This document shows positions 54,337-63,592 of a DNA stretch of 64,000 nt, piece by piece. This stretch comes from Novosphingobium sp. MD-1 (GTDB taxonomy: Bacteria; Pseudomonadota; Alphaproteobacteria; Sphingomonadales; Sphingomonadaceae). The position numbers were made by a program, and so were the translations under genes. Below the pieces are notes generated by a model, which had not been told where the DNA came from, searched no databases, and saw nothing but the letters and a program-made list of their open reading frames with translations. The stretch covers positions 124,001 through 188,000 of the forward strand of contig NZ_BBXA01000033.1 of NCBI RefSeq assembly GCF_001014975.1, read 5' to 3'. Position 1 is the stretch's first letter, and each line of letters opens with the position of its first letter.

Positions 54337-55272
54337 TTGACGGAAACCAACGCAAGGGAACGCTGCGGCCTCGTCGCGGTGATCGGGGCGCCCAACGCGG
54401 GCAAGTCCACGCTGGTCAACGCGCTGGTCGGCCAGAAGGTCGCCATCGTCTCGGCCAAGGCGCAGACCACGCGCGCGCGGCTGATGGGGATCGCGCTGGA
54501 GGACCTGCCCACCGATGCGGGCGGGGTGGATCGGGTGCAGATCATCCTCGCCGACACACCCGGCATCTTCGAACCGCGCCGCCGGCTGGACCGCGCGATG
54601 GTCAGCGCCGCGTGGGAAGGCGCCGTTGAAGCCGATGCGATCCTGCTGGTGGTCGACGCGCGCAAGAAGAAGCGCGACTATCTCGAACCGATCCTTGCCG
54701 CGCTGGCCGAACGCAAGGAACGGAAAATCCTGGTGCTCAACAAGGTGGATTCCACGCCCAAGGAACCGCTTCTGGTCATGGCGGAGGAACTCAGCGCACA
54801 GGGATCGTTCGACGAGGTGTTCTTCGTCTCGGCGCTCACCGCCGATGGCGTGCCCGAACTCAAGCGGCGCTTGGCCGCGCTGATGCCGGAAGGCGTGTGG
54901 CACTATCCCGAAGATCAGGTTTCGGATGCCAGCGAGCGTCTGCTGGCGACCGAGATCACGCGCGAGCAGCTCTACCGCCAGTTGCATGACGAACTGCCCT
55001 ACGACAGCGCGGTGCGGCCTGAAAGCTACCAGCACAAGGCCGATGGGTCGGTGGAAATCCACCAGCAGATCGTGATCGCACGCGATAGCCAGAAATCCAT
55101 CGTGCTGGGCAAGGGCGGCGCCAGGATCAAGGCGATCGGCGAGGCCGCGCGCAAGGAACTGGCGGATTTGCTGGGCGTAAAAGTCCACCTTTTCCTGCAC
55201 GTGAAGGTGGAGGAAGGCTGGGCCGACAGCCGCGAAATCTACGAGGAAATCGGGCTGGACTGGGTGAAGTGA
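54337..55272 (+). CDS. era: GTPase Era
   Basis: Era binds 16S rRNA during small-subunit assembly. The 311-residue protein has the G1 loop GAPNAGKST (17-25), the Era QTTRARLMGI effector stretch, DTPG and NKVD, followed by the KH domain with VLGKGGARIKAIGEAARKEL. The TTG start at 54337 has GGAG 6 bases upstream; the nearby ATG at 54327 is out of frame and stops after four codons. Its TGA overlaps the GTG of the GDSL gene. It is 124 bp after rnc. Confidence 0.94.
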   Translation: MTETNARERCGLVAVIGAPNAGKSTLVNALVGQKVAIVSAKAQTTRARLMGIALEDLPTDAGGVDRVQIILADTPGIFEPRRRLDRAMVSAAWEGAVEADAILLVVDARKKKRDYLEPILAALAERKERKILVLNKVDSTPKEPLLVMAEELSAQGSFDEVFFVSALTADGVPELKRRLAALMPEGVWHYPEDQVSDASERLLATEITREQLYRQLHDELPYDSAVRPESYQHKADGSVEIHQQIVIARDSQKSIVLGKGGARIKAIGEAARKELADLLGVKVHLFLHVKVEEGWADSREIYEEIGLDWVK

Positions 55273-56162
55273 CGGCCTTGCGGGCTGGTCTCCTTGCCCT
55301 TGCATCCGCCCTTACCCTCCCGTCGGGCGCGGTGGCGCAAGGTCTGCCCGCCGGCGCACGCTATGTCGCCATTGGCGATTCGTTCGCGTCCGGCCTGCAG
55401 CTTGGCCCGCCCGACCCCGGCACGCCGCCGCGCTGTTCGCGCACGGCCGCCAGTTACGGCCATCTCGTGGCCCAGCGCCTGAACCTGGTGCTGGCGGACG
55501 CGACGTGCAGTTCGGCCAGGACGGAACACGTGCTGGGCAAGTGGGACGAACTGCCGCCGCAGATCGATGCCGTCACGCCGGATACCCGGCTTGTCACCGT
55601 GACGATCGGCGCCAACGACGTGCGCTATGTCGGCGATTTCTTCGCGGGACTGTGTCGCCTTTCCCCGGAAACCCGCGCCAAGCCCGAATGCGCCGTGCCG
55701 CCCCCGCTACCCGATCAGGCCGCCTGGACCGCACTGGAAGCCAACCTGCGCCTGATTGCCGCGCAAGTACGCACCCGCGCACCGGCTGCGCGGCTGGTGT
55801 TCGTCGATTATCTGGCGCTGCTGCCCCGCCTGGTCCTGTGCGATCGCACGCCCCTGACCCCCGCCGAAGCCGCCGACCGGCGCGCGGTGGGTGACCGGCT
55901 GCGGGAGGTGATCGCGCGCGTCGCCGGGCAGGAGGGAGCGCTGCTGATCGAGGCGGCCCGCATGTCACGTTCCCACACGCCCTGTTCCGTCATCCCCTGG
56001 GCCTCTGGCTATCCGGGTTTCGGAACGGGTCCCGCCTGGCACCCGACCGCGCTCGGCCACGCCGCCATTGCCGACGAAATTGTGCGACGGCTGGCCCCGG
56101 TGCCCGGCGCGACACCTCCCCCGCCGGTGTTCATCGTAACCCCACGGTCCCCAACACGCTGA
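55269..56162 (+). CDS. Secreted SGNH/GDSL hydrolase
   Basis: The 297-residue protein has a Sec signal peptide (about 1-24, ending VAQG), the nucleophile block GDSFASG (S38), the GANDV block (N oxyanion), and WHPTALGHA with the catalytic D/H-type pair. Four cysteines suit a disulfide-bonded periplasmic esterase of the Streptomyces lipase/esterase type. It starts with GTG overlapping era's stop (GTGA). The substrate is unknown. Confidence 0.85.
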   Translation: MTALRAGLLALASALTLPSGAVAQGLPAGARYVAIGDSFASGLQLGPPDPGTPPRCSRTAASYGHLVAQRLNLVLADATCSSARTEHVLGKWDELPPQIDAVTPDTRLVTVTIGANDVRYVGDFFAGLCRLSPETRAKPECAVPPPLPDQAAWTALEANLRLIAAQVRTRAPAARLVFVDYLALLPRLVLCDRTPLTPAEAADRRAVGDRLREVIARVAGQEGALLIEAARMSRSHTPCSVIPWASGYPGFGTGPAWHPTALGHAAIADEIVRRLAPVPGATPPPPVFIVTPRSPTR

Positions 56163-56367
56163 CCGACACTGCGGTATTCCCGCGGGGGCCCGGCGCGAGA
56201 GCCGTTCCTCCCACCGTTCCGCCTTGCGGTTTCCGATTGTCGTTCACTGGCGATACAGGTTATGGCGCCAAATGAGGGGCGTCGGCCATTATCGCGTTCG
56301 CAAGCGCGAAGGTATCGATTTGCTCGCCCGTTACAGGTCTAGCGTGCAGCAGCAACGGAGCGAATGA

Positions 56368-57966
56368 ATGGTCGAAAGCGTCGGTGCCGTCCGGACGACG
56401 TCGGTCCGAACCCAGGATGCACCGCCCCTGCTCTCGGCCACCCTTCCGGTCCGGGCCGCCGCCGCTTGGCGGCAGCTCCGCCTGCCGGACTGGCTGACGC
56501 TGGCGTTGAGCTACCTTACGCTGACGCTGCTGCTGCGCGCGCTGCTGATCGGCAATCCGGTGATCCACATCGACGAACAGTTCTATCTGCTCGTCGGAGA
56601 CCGGATGCTGCACGGCGCGGTGCCCTATGTGGACATCTGGGACCGCAAGCCAATCGGCCTGTTCCTGCTGTTCGAACTCTTCCACCTGTTCCCCGGCGAC
56701 GGCGTCGTCACCTACCAGCTCGCGGGCGTGCTCAGCACGGTGGCGACGGCGATGGTGATCGAGCGGCTTTCGCGCGAGATCGCGCCGCGGGCGGGCGCGT
56801 GGCAGGCCGGGTTCGCCTACATCCTGTTCATGCCGGTGTTCAACTGCGTGCTGGGACAGGCGCCGGTGTTCTTCAATCTGCCGGTCGCACTTGCCGCCTG
56901 GGCCGTGGTCGACACGCTCAAGCGCCTTGAAGACCCGCAACTGCTCTGGCGCGGCGCCGGCATCATGGCGCTGGTCGGCATCGCCATGCAGATCAAGTAC
57001 ACGGTGGTGTTCGAAGGCGTGGCCTTCGGCGCGCTGCTGCTCGGCCGCGCCTATGCCGATGTCTGGTCGTGGAAGAAGCTGGGCGCCGCCGCCGTGCTCT
57101 GGATAGGTGCCGCTCTGGCGCCGACGGCGCTCGCGCTCGGCATCTATGGCGCGATGGGCCATGCCGGCGCCTTCATGCAGGCCAATTTCTTCTCGATCAT
57201 GTCGCGCCAGTCCGATGGCGAGGCCTGGTGGCGGCTGACCAAGGAAATGCTCACCCTCGCCCCGTTCTGGCTCGCGATCTTCCACGCCCCGCGCCATCTG
57301 GCGATGACCGGCGGTTCCTATCCGCGCGCGCGGCATGTGCTGCGGGCCTGGGGCGTGGCGGCGTTCGCCGGATTCCTGGCGTTCGGCACCTGGTACGATC
57401 ACTACGTCGGGCCTCTGCTGGCCCCCCTGTGCATTCTGGCCGCACCCGCGCTGGGGCGGCAGATCCGCAGCGAGAAGTGGTATGCGCGGTTCATGCTGGG
57501 GCTGGGCGCGATCGGCGGCGTGGTCGTCCCCGCCTACCAGTTCTATCACCATGGCACGCTTGGCGATGTGGAACACGCAACCAGCCTGATCCGGGCTGAG
57601 CTGGGCGACGGCTGCTTCTACATGAACGAAGGCGATCCGGTGCTCTACCAGACCACCAACGCCTGCCTTGCCACGAGCTATATCTTCCCCACGCACCTTG
57701 CCGGAGCGGTGGAAAGCCGTTCGCTGGGCATCGATGTGGAAGACGAGATGCGGCGGATCATGGCACGGCGCCCCAGCGTGGTGATGGTTGGCGTCAAGCC
57801 GCTGTCACGGCCAGCCAACCAGTCTTCGCGCGCGCTGCTGATGCGGCTGCTGGACCGCGACTACGAAACCTACGCCACGGTCGCGATCGGCACCCGCAAC
57901 TTCCGCCTGTACCGCCTCAAGCCCGTTCAGCCCGAAATCGCCCCGCGCCACGCCGCCGATCGCTGA
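56368..57966 (+). CDS. Membrane glycosyltransferase, PMT/ArnT-like (GT-C fold)
   Basis: The 532-residue protein has about ten predicted membrane helices and an acidic IHIDEQFYLL motif in the first extracytoplasmic loop, as in ArnT/PMT-type transferases that use polyprenyl-phosphate sugars. A C-terminal soluble part (about 405-530) follows. The sugar and acceptor are unknown. GGAG lies 7 bases before the ATG. It is followed 53 bp later by a second GT-C transferase, so the two may build one envelope glycan. Confidence 0.82.
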   Translation: MVESVGAVRTTSVRTQDAPPLLSATLPVRAAAAWRQLRLPDWLTLALSYLTLTLLLRALLIGNPVIHIDEQFYLLVGDRMLHGAVPYVDIWDRKPIGLFLLFELFHLFPGDGVVTYQLAGVLSTVATAMVIERLSREIAPRAGAWQAGFAYILFMPVFNCVLGQAPVFFNLPVALAAWAVVDTLKRLEDPQLLWRGAGIMALVGIAMQIKYTVVFEGVAFGALLLGRAYADVWSWKKLGAAAVLWIGAALAPTALALGIYGAMGHAGAFMQANFFSIMSRQSDGEAWWRLTKEMLTLAPFWLAIFHAPRHLAMTGGSYPRARHVLRAWGVAAFAGFLAFGTWYDHYVGPLLAPLCILAAPALGRQIRSEKWYARFMLGLGAIGGVVVPAYQFYHHGTLGDVEHATSLIRAELGDGCFYMNEGDPVLYQTTNACLATSYIFPTHLAGAVESRSLGIDVEDEMRRIMARRPSVVMVGVKPLSRPANQSSRALLMRLLDRDYETYATVAIGTRNFRLYRLKPVQPEIAPRHAADR

Positions 57967-58019
57967 CGCCAGCGCCTCATTCCCGCTGCCCCTCTTAACA
58001 GCATCGGCCTGTTCGGATC

Positions 58020-59531
58020 ATGCCCGCGCCACGCGATTTTACTGACACAACCGGCCGCAAGATCCCGGCGGCCTGGCGCGCGTTGGCGCCCATACTCGGG
58101 GTGGCGCTGGTGTTCCGGCTGGCGATGGCGAGCCAGACCATTGTCCACCAGCCGGATGAAATCTGGCAGTATCTGGAGCCCGCCTGGGGCCGCCTGACCG
58201 GCCACTGGATCGTGGCGTGGGAATTCCACGAAGGCATTCGCGGCTGGCTGGTGCCGATGCTGCTCACCCCTTCGCTCGCGCTCGGCCACGCGATCGCGCC
58301 GGACACGATGCTGCATCTGTGGCTGACGCGGGGCCTGCTGGGCCTGCTGTCGCTGGGCGTGGTCGCCAGTTTCTTTGCCATGGGCGAACGGATCAGCCGG
58401 CAACACGCGATCGTCGCCGGATGGGTCGGCGCGATATGGGTGGAAATCTTCTACTTCGCGGCACGGCCTTCGGGCGACGGAATTGCGCTGACGCTGACCG
58501 TGCCCGCGCTCTGGCTGGCGATGCGGCTGCGTGAGCGCCCGTCGATGAGGCTTGCCGGGATGCTGGGTTTGCTCCTTGGCCTCGCCTTCATCGTTCGCTT
58601 CCAGTACGCGCCAGCGCTGGCGCTGATCGGTCTGCTCGCGGTCAGCGGCGATCCGCGCCGCACGCTTCTGCCGCTCGCCGGTGGCAGCCTCGTCGCGATC
58701 GCCCTTGGCGCGCTCGCCGACATGGCAGCCGGCGCGCCGCCGTTGCTGTGGCTGTGGCGCAATTTCGCGATCAACCTGGGCGAAAACCGCAGCGCCTCGT
58801 TCGGCACCCAGCCGCCGTGGTGGTTCGTGACGCAGATCGGCGCGACCTGGCATATCGCCATGCTCGTCCTGCTGCCCTCCCTGCTGACCGGCGCACGCCG
58901 CTTTCCGTTCGTGGCGGTCATCGCGCTAGTCGTGATCGCCAGCCACTCGCTGATCCCACACAAGGAATACCGGTTTGTCATCCTCGCCATCGCGCTGGGC
59001 GTATTCCTGGCGGCCATCGGGTCCGTCGATCTGTGGAAGGCACTGGCGGGGCGTTGGCGGGTAGCGGAGCGCATCAACGCCACCATCGCGCTCTGCGTGC
59101 TGTGGTTCCTGCTCTCCGCCGTCGTCGGCGCGACCAAGCCGTTCAGCGCCTATTGGGGCAACGGGCGCGCGGCCAACACCATGCTGGCCAAGGCCGGCCG
59201 CACTCCCGGCATCTGCGGCCTGGCGCTATTCCAGGAGCCGGACCTGCCGATGGCCAACTATACTTACCTAAACCGCTCCGTTCCCGTCATGCTGCTGGAA
59301 GGCCGCCGATCGGCGGCATCGGCGCAGGCCATGGCACCGGCTTTCAACGTCATCATCGCGCCACGCCTGTCCGCGCCCGAATTGCCCGCGTCCTATCGAC
59401 AGGTGGAGTGCCTGCAACCGCACAAGGCGCCCGAAAAGCAGAAGTTCTGTCTGTTCATGCGGCCGGGCACCTGCACCGTGCCCCCCGGCGACTTCGACTA
59501 CAACACCGTGCTGCGAAGGCTGGGGCATTGA
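58020..59531 (+). CDS. GT22 (ALG9/PIG-B-like) mannosyltransferase
   Basis: The 503-residue protein has about nine membrane helices, QPDEIWQYLEPAW in the first loop (catalytic acidic pair), TWEF-like WEFHEGIRGWLVP, and HKEYRFV, the HKE-x-RF hallmark of the eukaryotic ALG9/ALG12/PIG-B mannosyltransferases. Bacterial members are uncommon. They use polyprenyl-phosphate-mannose as donor in the eukaryotic enzymes; donor and acceptor here are inferred. Its stop overlaps the lipoprotein gene start (TTGA). Confidence 0.85.
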   Translation: MPAPRDFTDTTGRKIPAAWRALAPILGVALVFRLAMASQTIVHQPDEIWQYLEPAWGRLTGHWIVAWEFHEGIRGWLVPMLLTPSLALGHAIAPDTMLHLWLTRGLLGLLSLGVVASFFAMGERISRQHAIVAGWVGAIWVEIFYFAARPSGDGIALTLTVPALWLAMRLRERPSMRLAGMLGLLLGLAFIVRFQYAPALALIGLLAVSGDPRRTLLPLAGGSLVAIALGALADMAAGAPPLLWLWRNFAINLGENRSASFGTQPPWWFVTQIGATWHIAMLVLLPSLLTGARRFPFVAVIALVVIASHSLIPHKEYRFVILAIALGVFLAAIGSVDLWKALAGRWRVAERINATIALCVLWFLLSAVVGATKPFSAYWGNGRAANTMLAKAGRTPGICGLALFQEPDLPMANYTYLNRSVPVMLLEGRRSAASAQAMAPAFNVIIAPRLSAPELPASYRQVECLQPHKAPEKQKFCLFMRPGTCTVPPGDFDYNTVLRRLGH

Positions 59532-60151
59532 CGGGCCGGTTCCTCCTGCCCTTGGCGATGGCCTGCATCGCGTTGACGTCCTGCGCACCAGAGTACGGCG
59601 GAGACACCAGTGCGGGCAGCAAAGCCCAAGCTGACCGGGCCTTTGCCGCCTGCCCCACGGCTGGCCTTTCGGAAGCCATGCTGGCGCAAGGCAGGCCGAT
59701 AGAGGAAACACCGGCCGGAACCTGCGTGGTCAAGGCAGCCGACGCCGGCAGCACTCAGGCAGCGCTTTTCCTCGGCGATTTCTACCGCGCCGCCACCACG
59801 CATCCCAACCGCGCGTGGGACCGCATCGATACGTTCGGCCGCGAAACGCACTGGTATCGCGAAGCGGCCAGGCGCGGGTCCGAACGCGGCCAGTTTCTCG
59901 TGGCGAGCGAAGGCGATCGGCATCCGTACATGCCGCTGCACGACAATCTGCTCGACTGGTACATCCAGGCCGCGCGGCAGGGGAACGATCAGGCCGCACT
60001 GGCCATCGCCCGGGCCTACAAGCTGGGACGCATCAAGCCCGCCGAGTTGCACGATTTCCGCACCTGGCTGGCGCAGAACGCCCGCCCCGGCACCGTCCAG
60101 GCGAACGTGGCGGCCACGCTGGAGGAGGACCACGCGCCGATCATCAATTGA
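59528..60151 (+). CDS. Sel1/TPR-like lipoprotein
   Basis: The 207-residue protein starts with TTG overlapping the GT22 stop by 4 bp and has a lipoprotein signal peptide with lipobox ALTSC. The mature part has alpha-hairpin repeats of Sel1 type: DAGSTQAALFLGDFYRAA, RGSERGQFLVA, and QGNDQAALAIARAYKLG. Such repeats mediate protein contacts in the envelope. Coupling to the mannosyltransferase gene suggests a role in the same process. It is convergent with topA, 24 bp apart. Confidence 0.78.
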   Translation: MTGRFLLPLAMACIALTSCAPEYGGDTSAGSKAQADRAFAACPTAGLSEAMLAQGRPIEETPAGTCVVKAADAGSTQAALFLGDFYRAATTHPNRAWDRIDTFGRETHWYREAARRGSERGQFLVASEGDRHPYMPLHDNLLDWYIQAARQGNDQAALAIARAYKLGRIKPAELHDFRTWLAQNARPGTVQANVAATLEEDHAPIIN

Positions 60152-60175
60152 CCGGCGCGCCAGGACCCGCCCCGC

Positions 60176-62767
60176 CTATTCGGCAGCGGCCTTCTTCGCC
60201 GCGGGCTTCTTTGCCGCGACTTTCTTCTCGCCAGCCGCCTTCTTGGGCGCCGCTTTCTTCGGTGCCGCCTTTTTCGCCGGAGCCTTCTTCTTGCCCTTCG
60301 CCGGCCCCTTGGCGGCGCGTTCGTTGATCAGGGCGATCGCTTCCTCCAGCGTCAGCGCTTCGGGCTGCTTGTCGCGCGGGAGCGTGGCGTTGGTGGTGCC
60401 GTCGGTGACGTAAGGGCCATAGCGCCCCGCCATCAGCTTGATCTCGCCGCCCGAAGTCGGGTGCGGCCCGAACATCTTGAGCGGTTCGGCCGGCGCGCGC
60501 GATCCCCGCGCGGCGGCGCCGTTGGCGGCTTCGGCCAGCTTGACCACGGCCGCGTTCATGCCCGTTTCGAACACTTCGGCGGTCGAGCGCAGCCGCGCAT
60601 ACTTGCCGTCATGCGCCAGATAGGGGCCATAGCGCCCGATGCTGGCCGTGATCGGCTTGCCGCTTTCCGGATGCGCCCCGATCTCGCGCGGGAGGCTGAG
60701 CAGCTTCAGCGCCCATTCCAGATCGAGTTCGGGAATGTCCTTGGGGATCGAGGCGCGCTTGGCTTCCTTGCCTTCGCCCAGCTGGATGTAGGGGCCGAAC
60801 CGGCCCGACCGGCGCACCACCTCCAGACCGGTGGCCGGGTCCTTGCCCAGCGCGCCATCCTCGTCCCCGCCTTCGCCGTCGGCCCCGCCGGGCTGCGCGA
60901 ACTTACGGGTGAACTTGCATTCCGGATAGTTCGAGCAGGCGATGAACGCGCCATAGCGCCCGCCGCGCAAAGACAGGCGCCCTTCCCCGCACTTGGGGCA
61001 CAGGCGCGGATCGGTGCCGTCCGCCTTGGGCGGGAACAGATAGTCCTCCAGGAATTCGTCGAGCGCGGCAGTCACCTCACTCGGCTTCTTTTCCATCACT
61101 TCGTCGGACTTCGGTTTGAAATCGCGCCAGAACGCGGCCAGCACCTGCTTCCATGCCGCGCGGCCGCCGGAAACGTCGTCGAGTTCGTCCTCCATGCCGG
61201 CGGTGAAATCGTAGGCGACGTAGCGATCGAAGAAGCGTTCGAGGAACGCCGTCAGCATCCGCCCCGATTCCTCGGCGAAGAAACGGTTCTTCTCGGTGCG
61301 CACGTAGTTGCGGTCCTTGAGCACCTGCAACGTGGCGGCATACGTGGAAGGACGACCGATGCCGAGTTCCTCCAGCCGCTTGACAAGGCTGGCTTCCGAA
61401 TAGCGCGGCGGCGGCTGCGTGAAGTGCTGGGTGGCGTCCACCCCGCGCTTGGCCGGGGTATCGCCCTTGTTCATCATGGGCAGCAGGCCGGAATCGTCGT
61501 CCTCCGCATCCTGCTTCTGATCGCGCCCTTCCTCGTACACGGCCAGGAAGCCGGGGAACTTCACCACCTGCCCGGTGGCGCGCAATTCGTGTCGCCCGGT
61601 GCCCTCGCGCAGCGTTACCGTGGTGCGTTCCAGGCTAGCCGAAGCCATCTGGCTGGCGATCGCGCGCTTCCAGATCAGATCGTAGAGCCGCGCCTCATCG
61701 CCCGAGCCATAACGATCCTTGGCAAAGTCGGTCGGGCGGATCGCCTCGTGCGCTTCCTGCGCGTTCTTGGCCTTGGTTTCGTAGTGCCGGGGCTTTTCGG
61801 GCAGGTAATGCCCGTCATAGCGGTCCGAGATCGCCTTGCGCGCCATGCTGATGGCGCTGGGGTCCATCTGCACGCCGTCGGTCCGCATATAGGTGATCGC
61901 GCCGGCTTCGTAGAGCGTCTGCGCCACGCGCATGGTGTGGCTGGCCGAAAAGCCCAGCTTGCGCGCCGCTTCCTGCTGCAGTGTGGAGGTGGTGAACGGC
62001 GGATAGGGATTGCGCCGGGCGGGCTTGGTCTCGACCTCCTCGACGCGGAACGTGGCGCCTTCCACTGCCGCCTTGGCGCGCATCGCTACGCCTTCGTCGC
62101 CCAGGCTCAGGCGATCGAGCTTTTCACCATCGAACCGCACCAGCCGGGCCTGGAACTCGGTGCCGCCCTGCTCCAGCCGCGCGACGACCGACCAGTATTC
62201 CTGCGCACGGAACGATTCGATCTCGCGCTCGCGCTCCACGATCAGCCGCAGCGCCACCGACTGTACGCGGCCGGCGGACTTGGCGCCCGGCAGCTTGCGC
62301 CACAGCACGGGCGAGAGCGTGAAGCCGAACAGGTAATCCAGCGCGCGGCGGGCCAGATAGGCATCGATCAGGTCCTGATCGAGCGCGCGCGGGTGCTGCA
62401 TCGCCTCGGTCACGGTGGCCTTGGTGATGGCGTTGAAGGTGACTCGCTCCACCTCCTTGGGCAGGGCGCGGCGCTTCGAAAGCAGTTCGCGGACGTGCCA
62501 GGAAATCGCCTCGCCCTCGCGATCGGGGTCGGTGGCGAGAATCAGGCGGTCGGCTTCCTTCGCGGCATCGGTGATCGCCTTCACGCGCGATTGCTTGTCG
62601 CCGTAAAGTTCCCAGTCCATCGCGAAGTCTTCGTCCGGGCGGACGGAGCCGTCCTTCACGGGCAGGTCGCGGACGTGACCGTAGGAGGCGAGAACCTTGT
62701 AGCCGGGGCCAAGGTACTTCTCGATGGTTTTGGCCTTGGCCGGCGATTCAACAATGACAAGCTGCAT
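60176..62767 (-). CDS. topA: DNA topoisomerase I
   Basis: TopA relaxes negative supercoils. The 863-residue protein has the TOPRIM start VIVESPAKAKTIEKYL, the ATDPDREGEAI acidic motif, and YMRTDGVQMD with the active-site tyrosine. A C4 zinc ribbon (CPKCGEGRLSLRGGRYGAFIACSNYPEC) and further TopA C-terminal repeats follow. It ends in a long Lys/Ala-rich tail (about 825-863). Such tails are common in high-GC bacterial TopA and bind DNA. An inverted repeat lies upstream (CGCGTA/TACGCG, 62789-62804). Confidence 0.95.
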   Translation of the reverse strand: MQLVIVESPAKAKTIEKYLGPGYKVLASYGHVRDLPVKDGSVRPDEDFAMDWELYGDKQSRVKAITDAAKEADRLILATDPDREGEAISWHVRELLSKRRALPKEVERVTFNAITKATVTEAMQHPRALDQDLIDAYLARRALDYLFGFTLSPVLWRKLPGAKSAGRVQSVALRLIVEREREIESFRAQEYWSVVARLEQGGTEFQARLVRFDGEKLDRLSLGDEGVAMRAKAAVEGATFRVEEVETKPARRNPYPPFTTSTLQQEAARKLGFSASHTMRVAQTLYEAGAITYMRTDGVQMDPSAISMARKAISDRYDGHYLPEKPRHYETKAKNAQEAHEAIRPTDFAKDRYGSGDEARLYDLIWKRAIASQMASASLERTTVTLREGTGRHELRATGQVVKFPGFLAVYEEGRDQKQDAEDDDSGLLPMMNKGDTPAKRGVDATQHFTQPPPRYSEASLVKRLEELGIGRPSTYAATLQVLKDRNYVRTEKNRFFAEESGRMLTAFLERFFDRYVAYDFTAGMEDELDDVSGGRAAWKQVLAAFWRDFKPKSDEVMEKKPSEVTAALDEFLEDYLFPPKADGTDPRLCPKCGEGRLSLRGGRYGAFIACSNYPECKFTRKFAQPGGADGEGGDEDGALGKDPATGLEVVRRSGRFGPYIQLGEGKEAKRASIPKDIPELDLEWALKLLSLPREIGAHPESGKPITASIGRYGPYLAHDGKYARLRSTAEVFETGMNAAVVKLAEAANGAAARGSRAPAEPLKMFGPHPTSGGEIKLMAGRYGPYVTDGTTNATLPRDKQPEALTLEEAIALINERAAKGPAKGKKKAPAKKAAPKKAAPKKAAGEKKVAAKKPAAKKAAAE

Positions 62768-62888
62768 GGCGGGTATATCGTGACCTTACGCGTATGTGTA
62801 CGCGCGAGGGTGGCGATGCCGCACGCCGATCGTCAAGCCTTGCCTTGCGCCGATCATCCCACTGCCTTGATCGTCACGAACAAAGGCG

Positions 62889-63572
62889 TCACCCGAACAC
62901 CTCGGCCAGCCGGTTGTCCGAATGGCCAAGCAGCCGGTAGAGCGCGAGCGTCAACGCGGTTCCGCCCACCGCCATCAGCGCGGCCACCGCGTTGCCGAGA
63001 ATGGTCCCTCCGACTCCTGCGGTGATCGACGGACCGGACAGCGCGGAAGCCAGCCCTTGGGCAACGCCCACGCCCGCCAGCGGCACCACCAGCAACACCA
63101 GGCAGATCACATAGAACAGCGCGATCGACACCATCGAGGCGCGGGTGTGCCGCCAGCTTGCGCCCATCGCTTCGGTCGCGCGCATTCCCTGGCCGATGAT
63201 GTAGGGCCAGGTCAGCGACCAGCGCGCCAGCAACAGCAGGCCCGGAACGATCAACAGAGCGAAACCGAGCATCATGCCCAGTGTGGTGAGAATGCTGGCG
63301 CCGACGACCGAGAGATAGCGTCTGCCCGTGACGGAAGGGGACAGCAGCCCATCCGCTGCAAGCATCTGCTCCATCAGATGATACTGGATCAGGAACGAGG
63401 CGATCGTACCGCCAAACTGCCCCCCGCTATCCCCGAGCAGGACATCGACGATCGAGGTGACCGCCACGATGCCAAGCCCCGCAAGCAGCGAAAGGCGGGC
63501 ATGGCGGGTCAGGGTGCCGCCGAACTCGGAAAAGATCTCGCTTACGCTGACTTTCCGTTCTCCGTCCGCCAT
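62889..63572 (-). CDS. Multi-pass membrane protein of unknown function
   Basis: The 227-residue protein has five to six hydrophobic helices and resembles the membrane domain (YciC/GDPD-type) of proteins with IVPGLLLLARWSLTWPYI, where an arginine sits after the IVPG turn, a pattern of that family. No enzymatic domain is present. Starts at 63572 and 63590 are possible; the former is closer to an upstream GGGG run. It is 20 bp downstream of the next gene on the same strand, so they form an operon. Confidence 0.65.
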   Translation of the reverse strand: MADGERKVSVSEIFSEFGGTLTRHARLSLLAGLGIVAVTSIVDVLLGDSGGQFGGTIASFLIQYHLMEQMLAADGLLSPSVTGRRYLSVVGASILTTLGMMLGFALLIVPGLLLLARWSLTWPYIIGQGMRATEAMGASWRHTRASMVSIALFYVICLVLLVVPLAGVGVAQGLASALSGPSITAGVGGTILGNAVAALMAVGGTALTLALYRLLGHSDNRLAEVFG

Positions 63573-63592
63573 GCAACCCCGTCCTTCCATTC

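Noticed and set aside
54327..54341. ATG at 54327 as the start of era
   Set aside because: It is out of frame and stops after four codons; the TTG at 54337 fits the family N-terminus and has a ribosome site.
60461..63025. 854-residue plus-strand open frame over topA
   Set aside because: It is antisense to topA, whose TOPRIM, active-site and zinc motifs are all present; the antisense product is arginine/histidine-rich shadow sequence.
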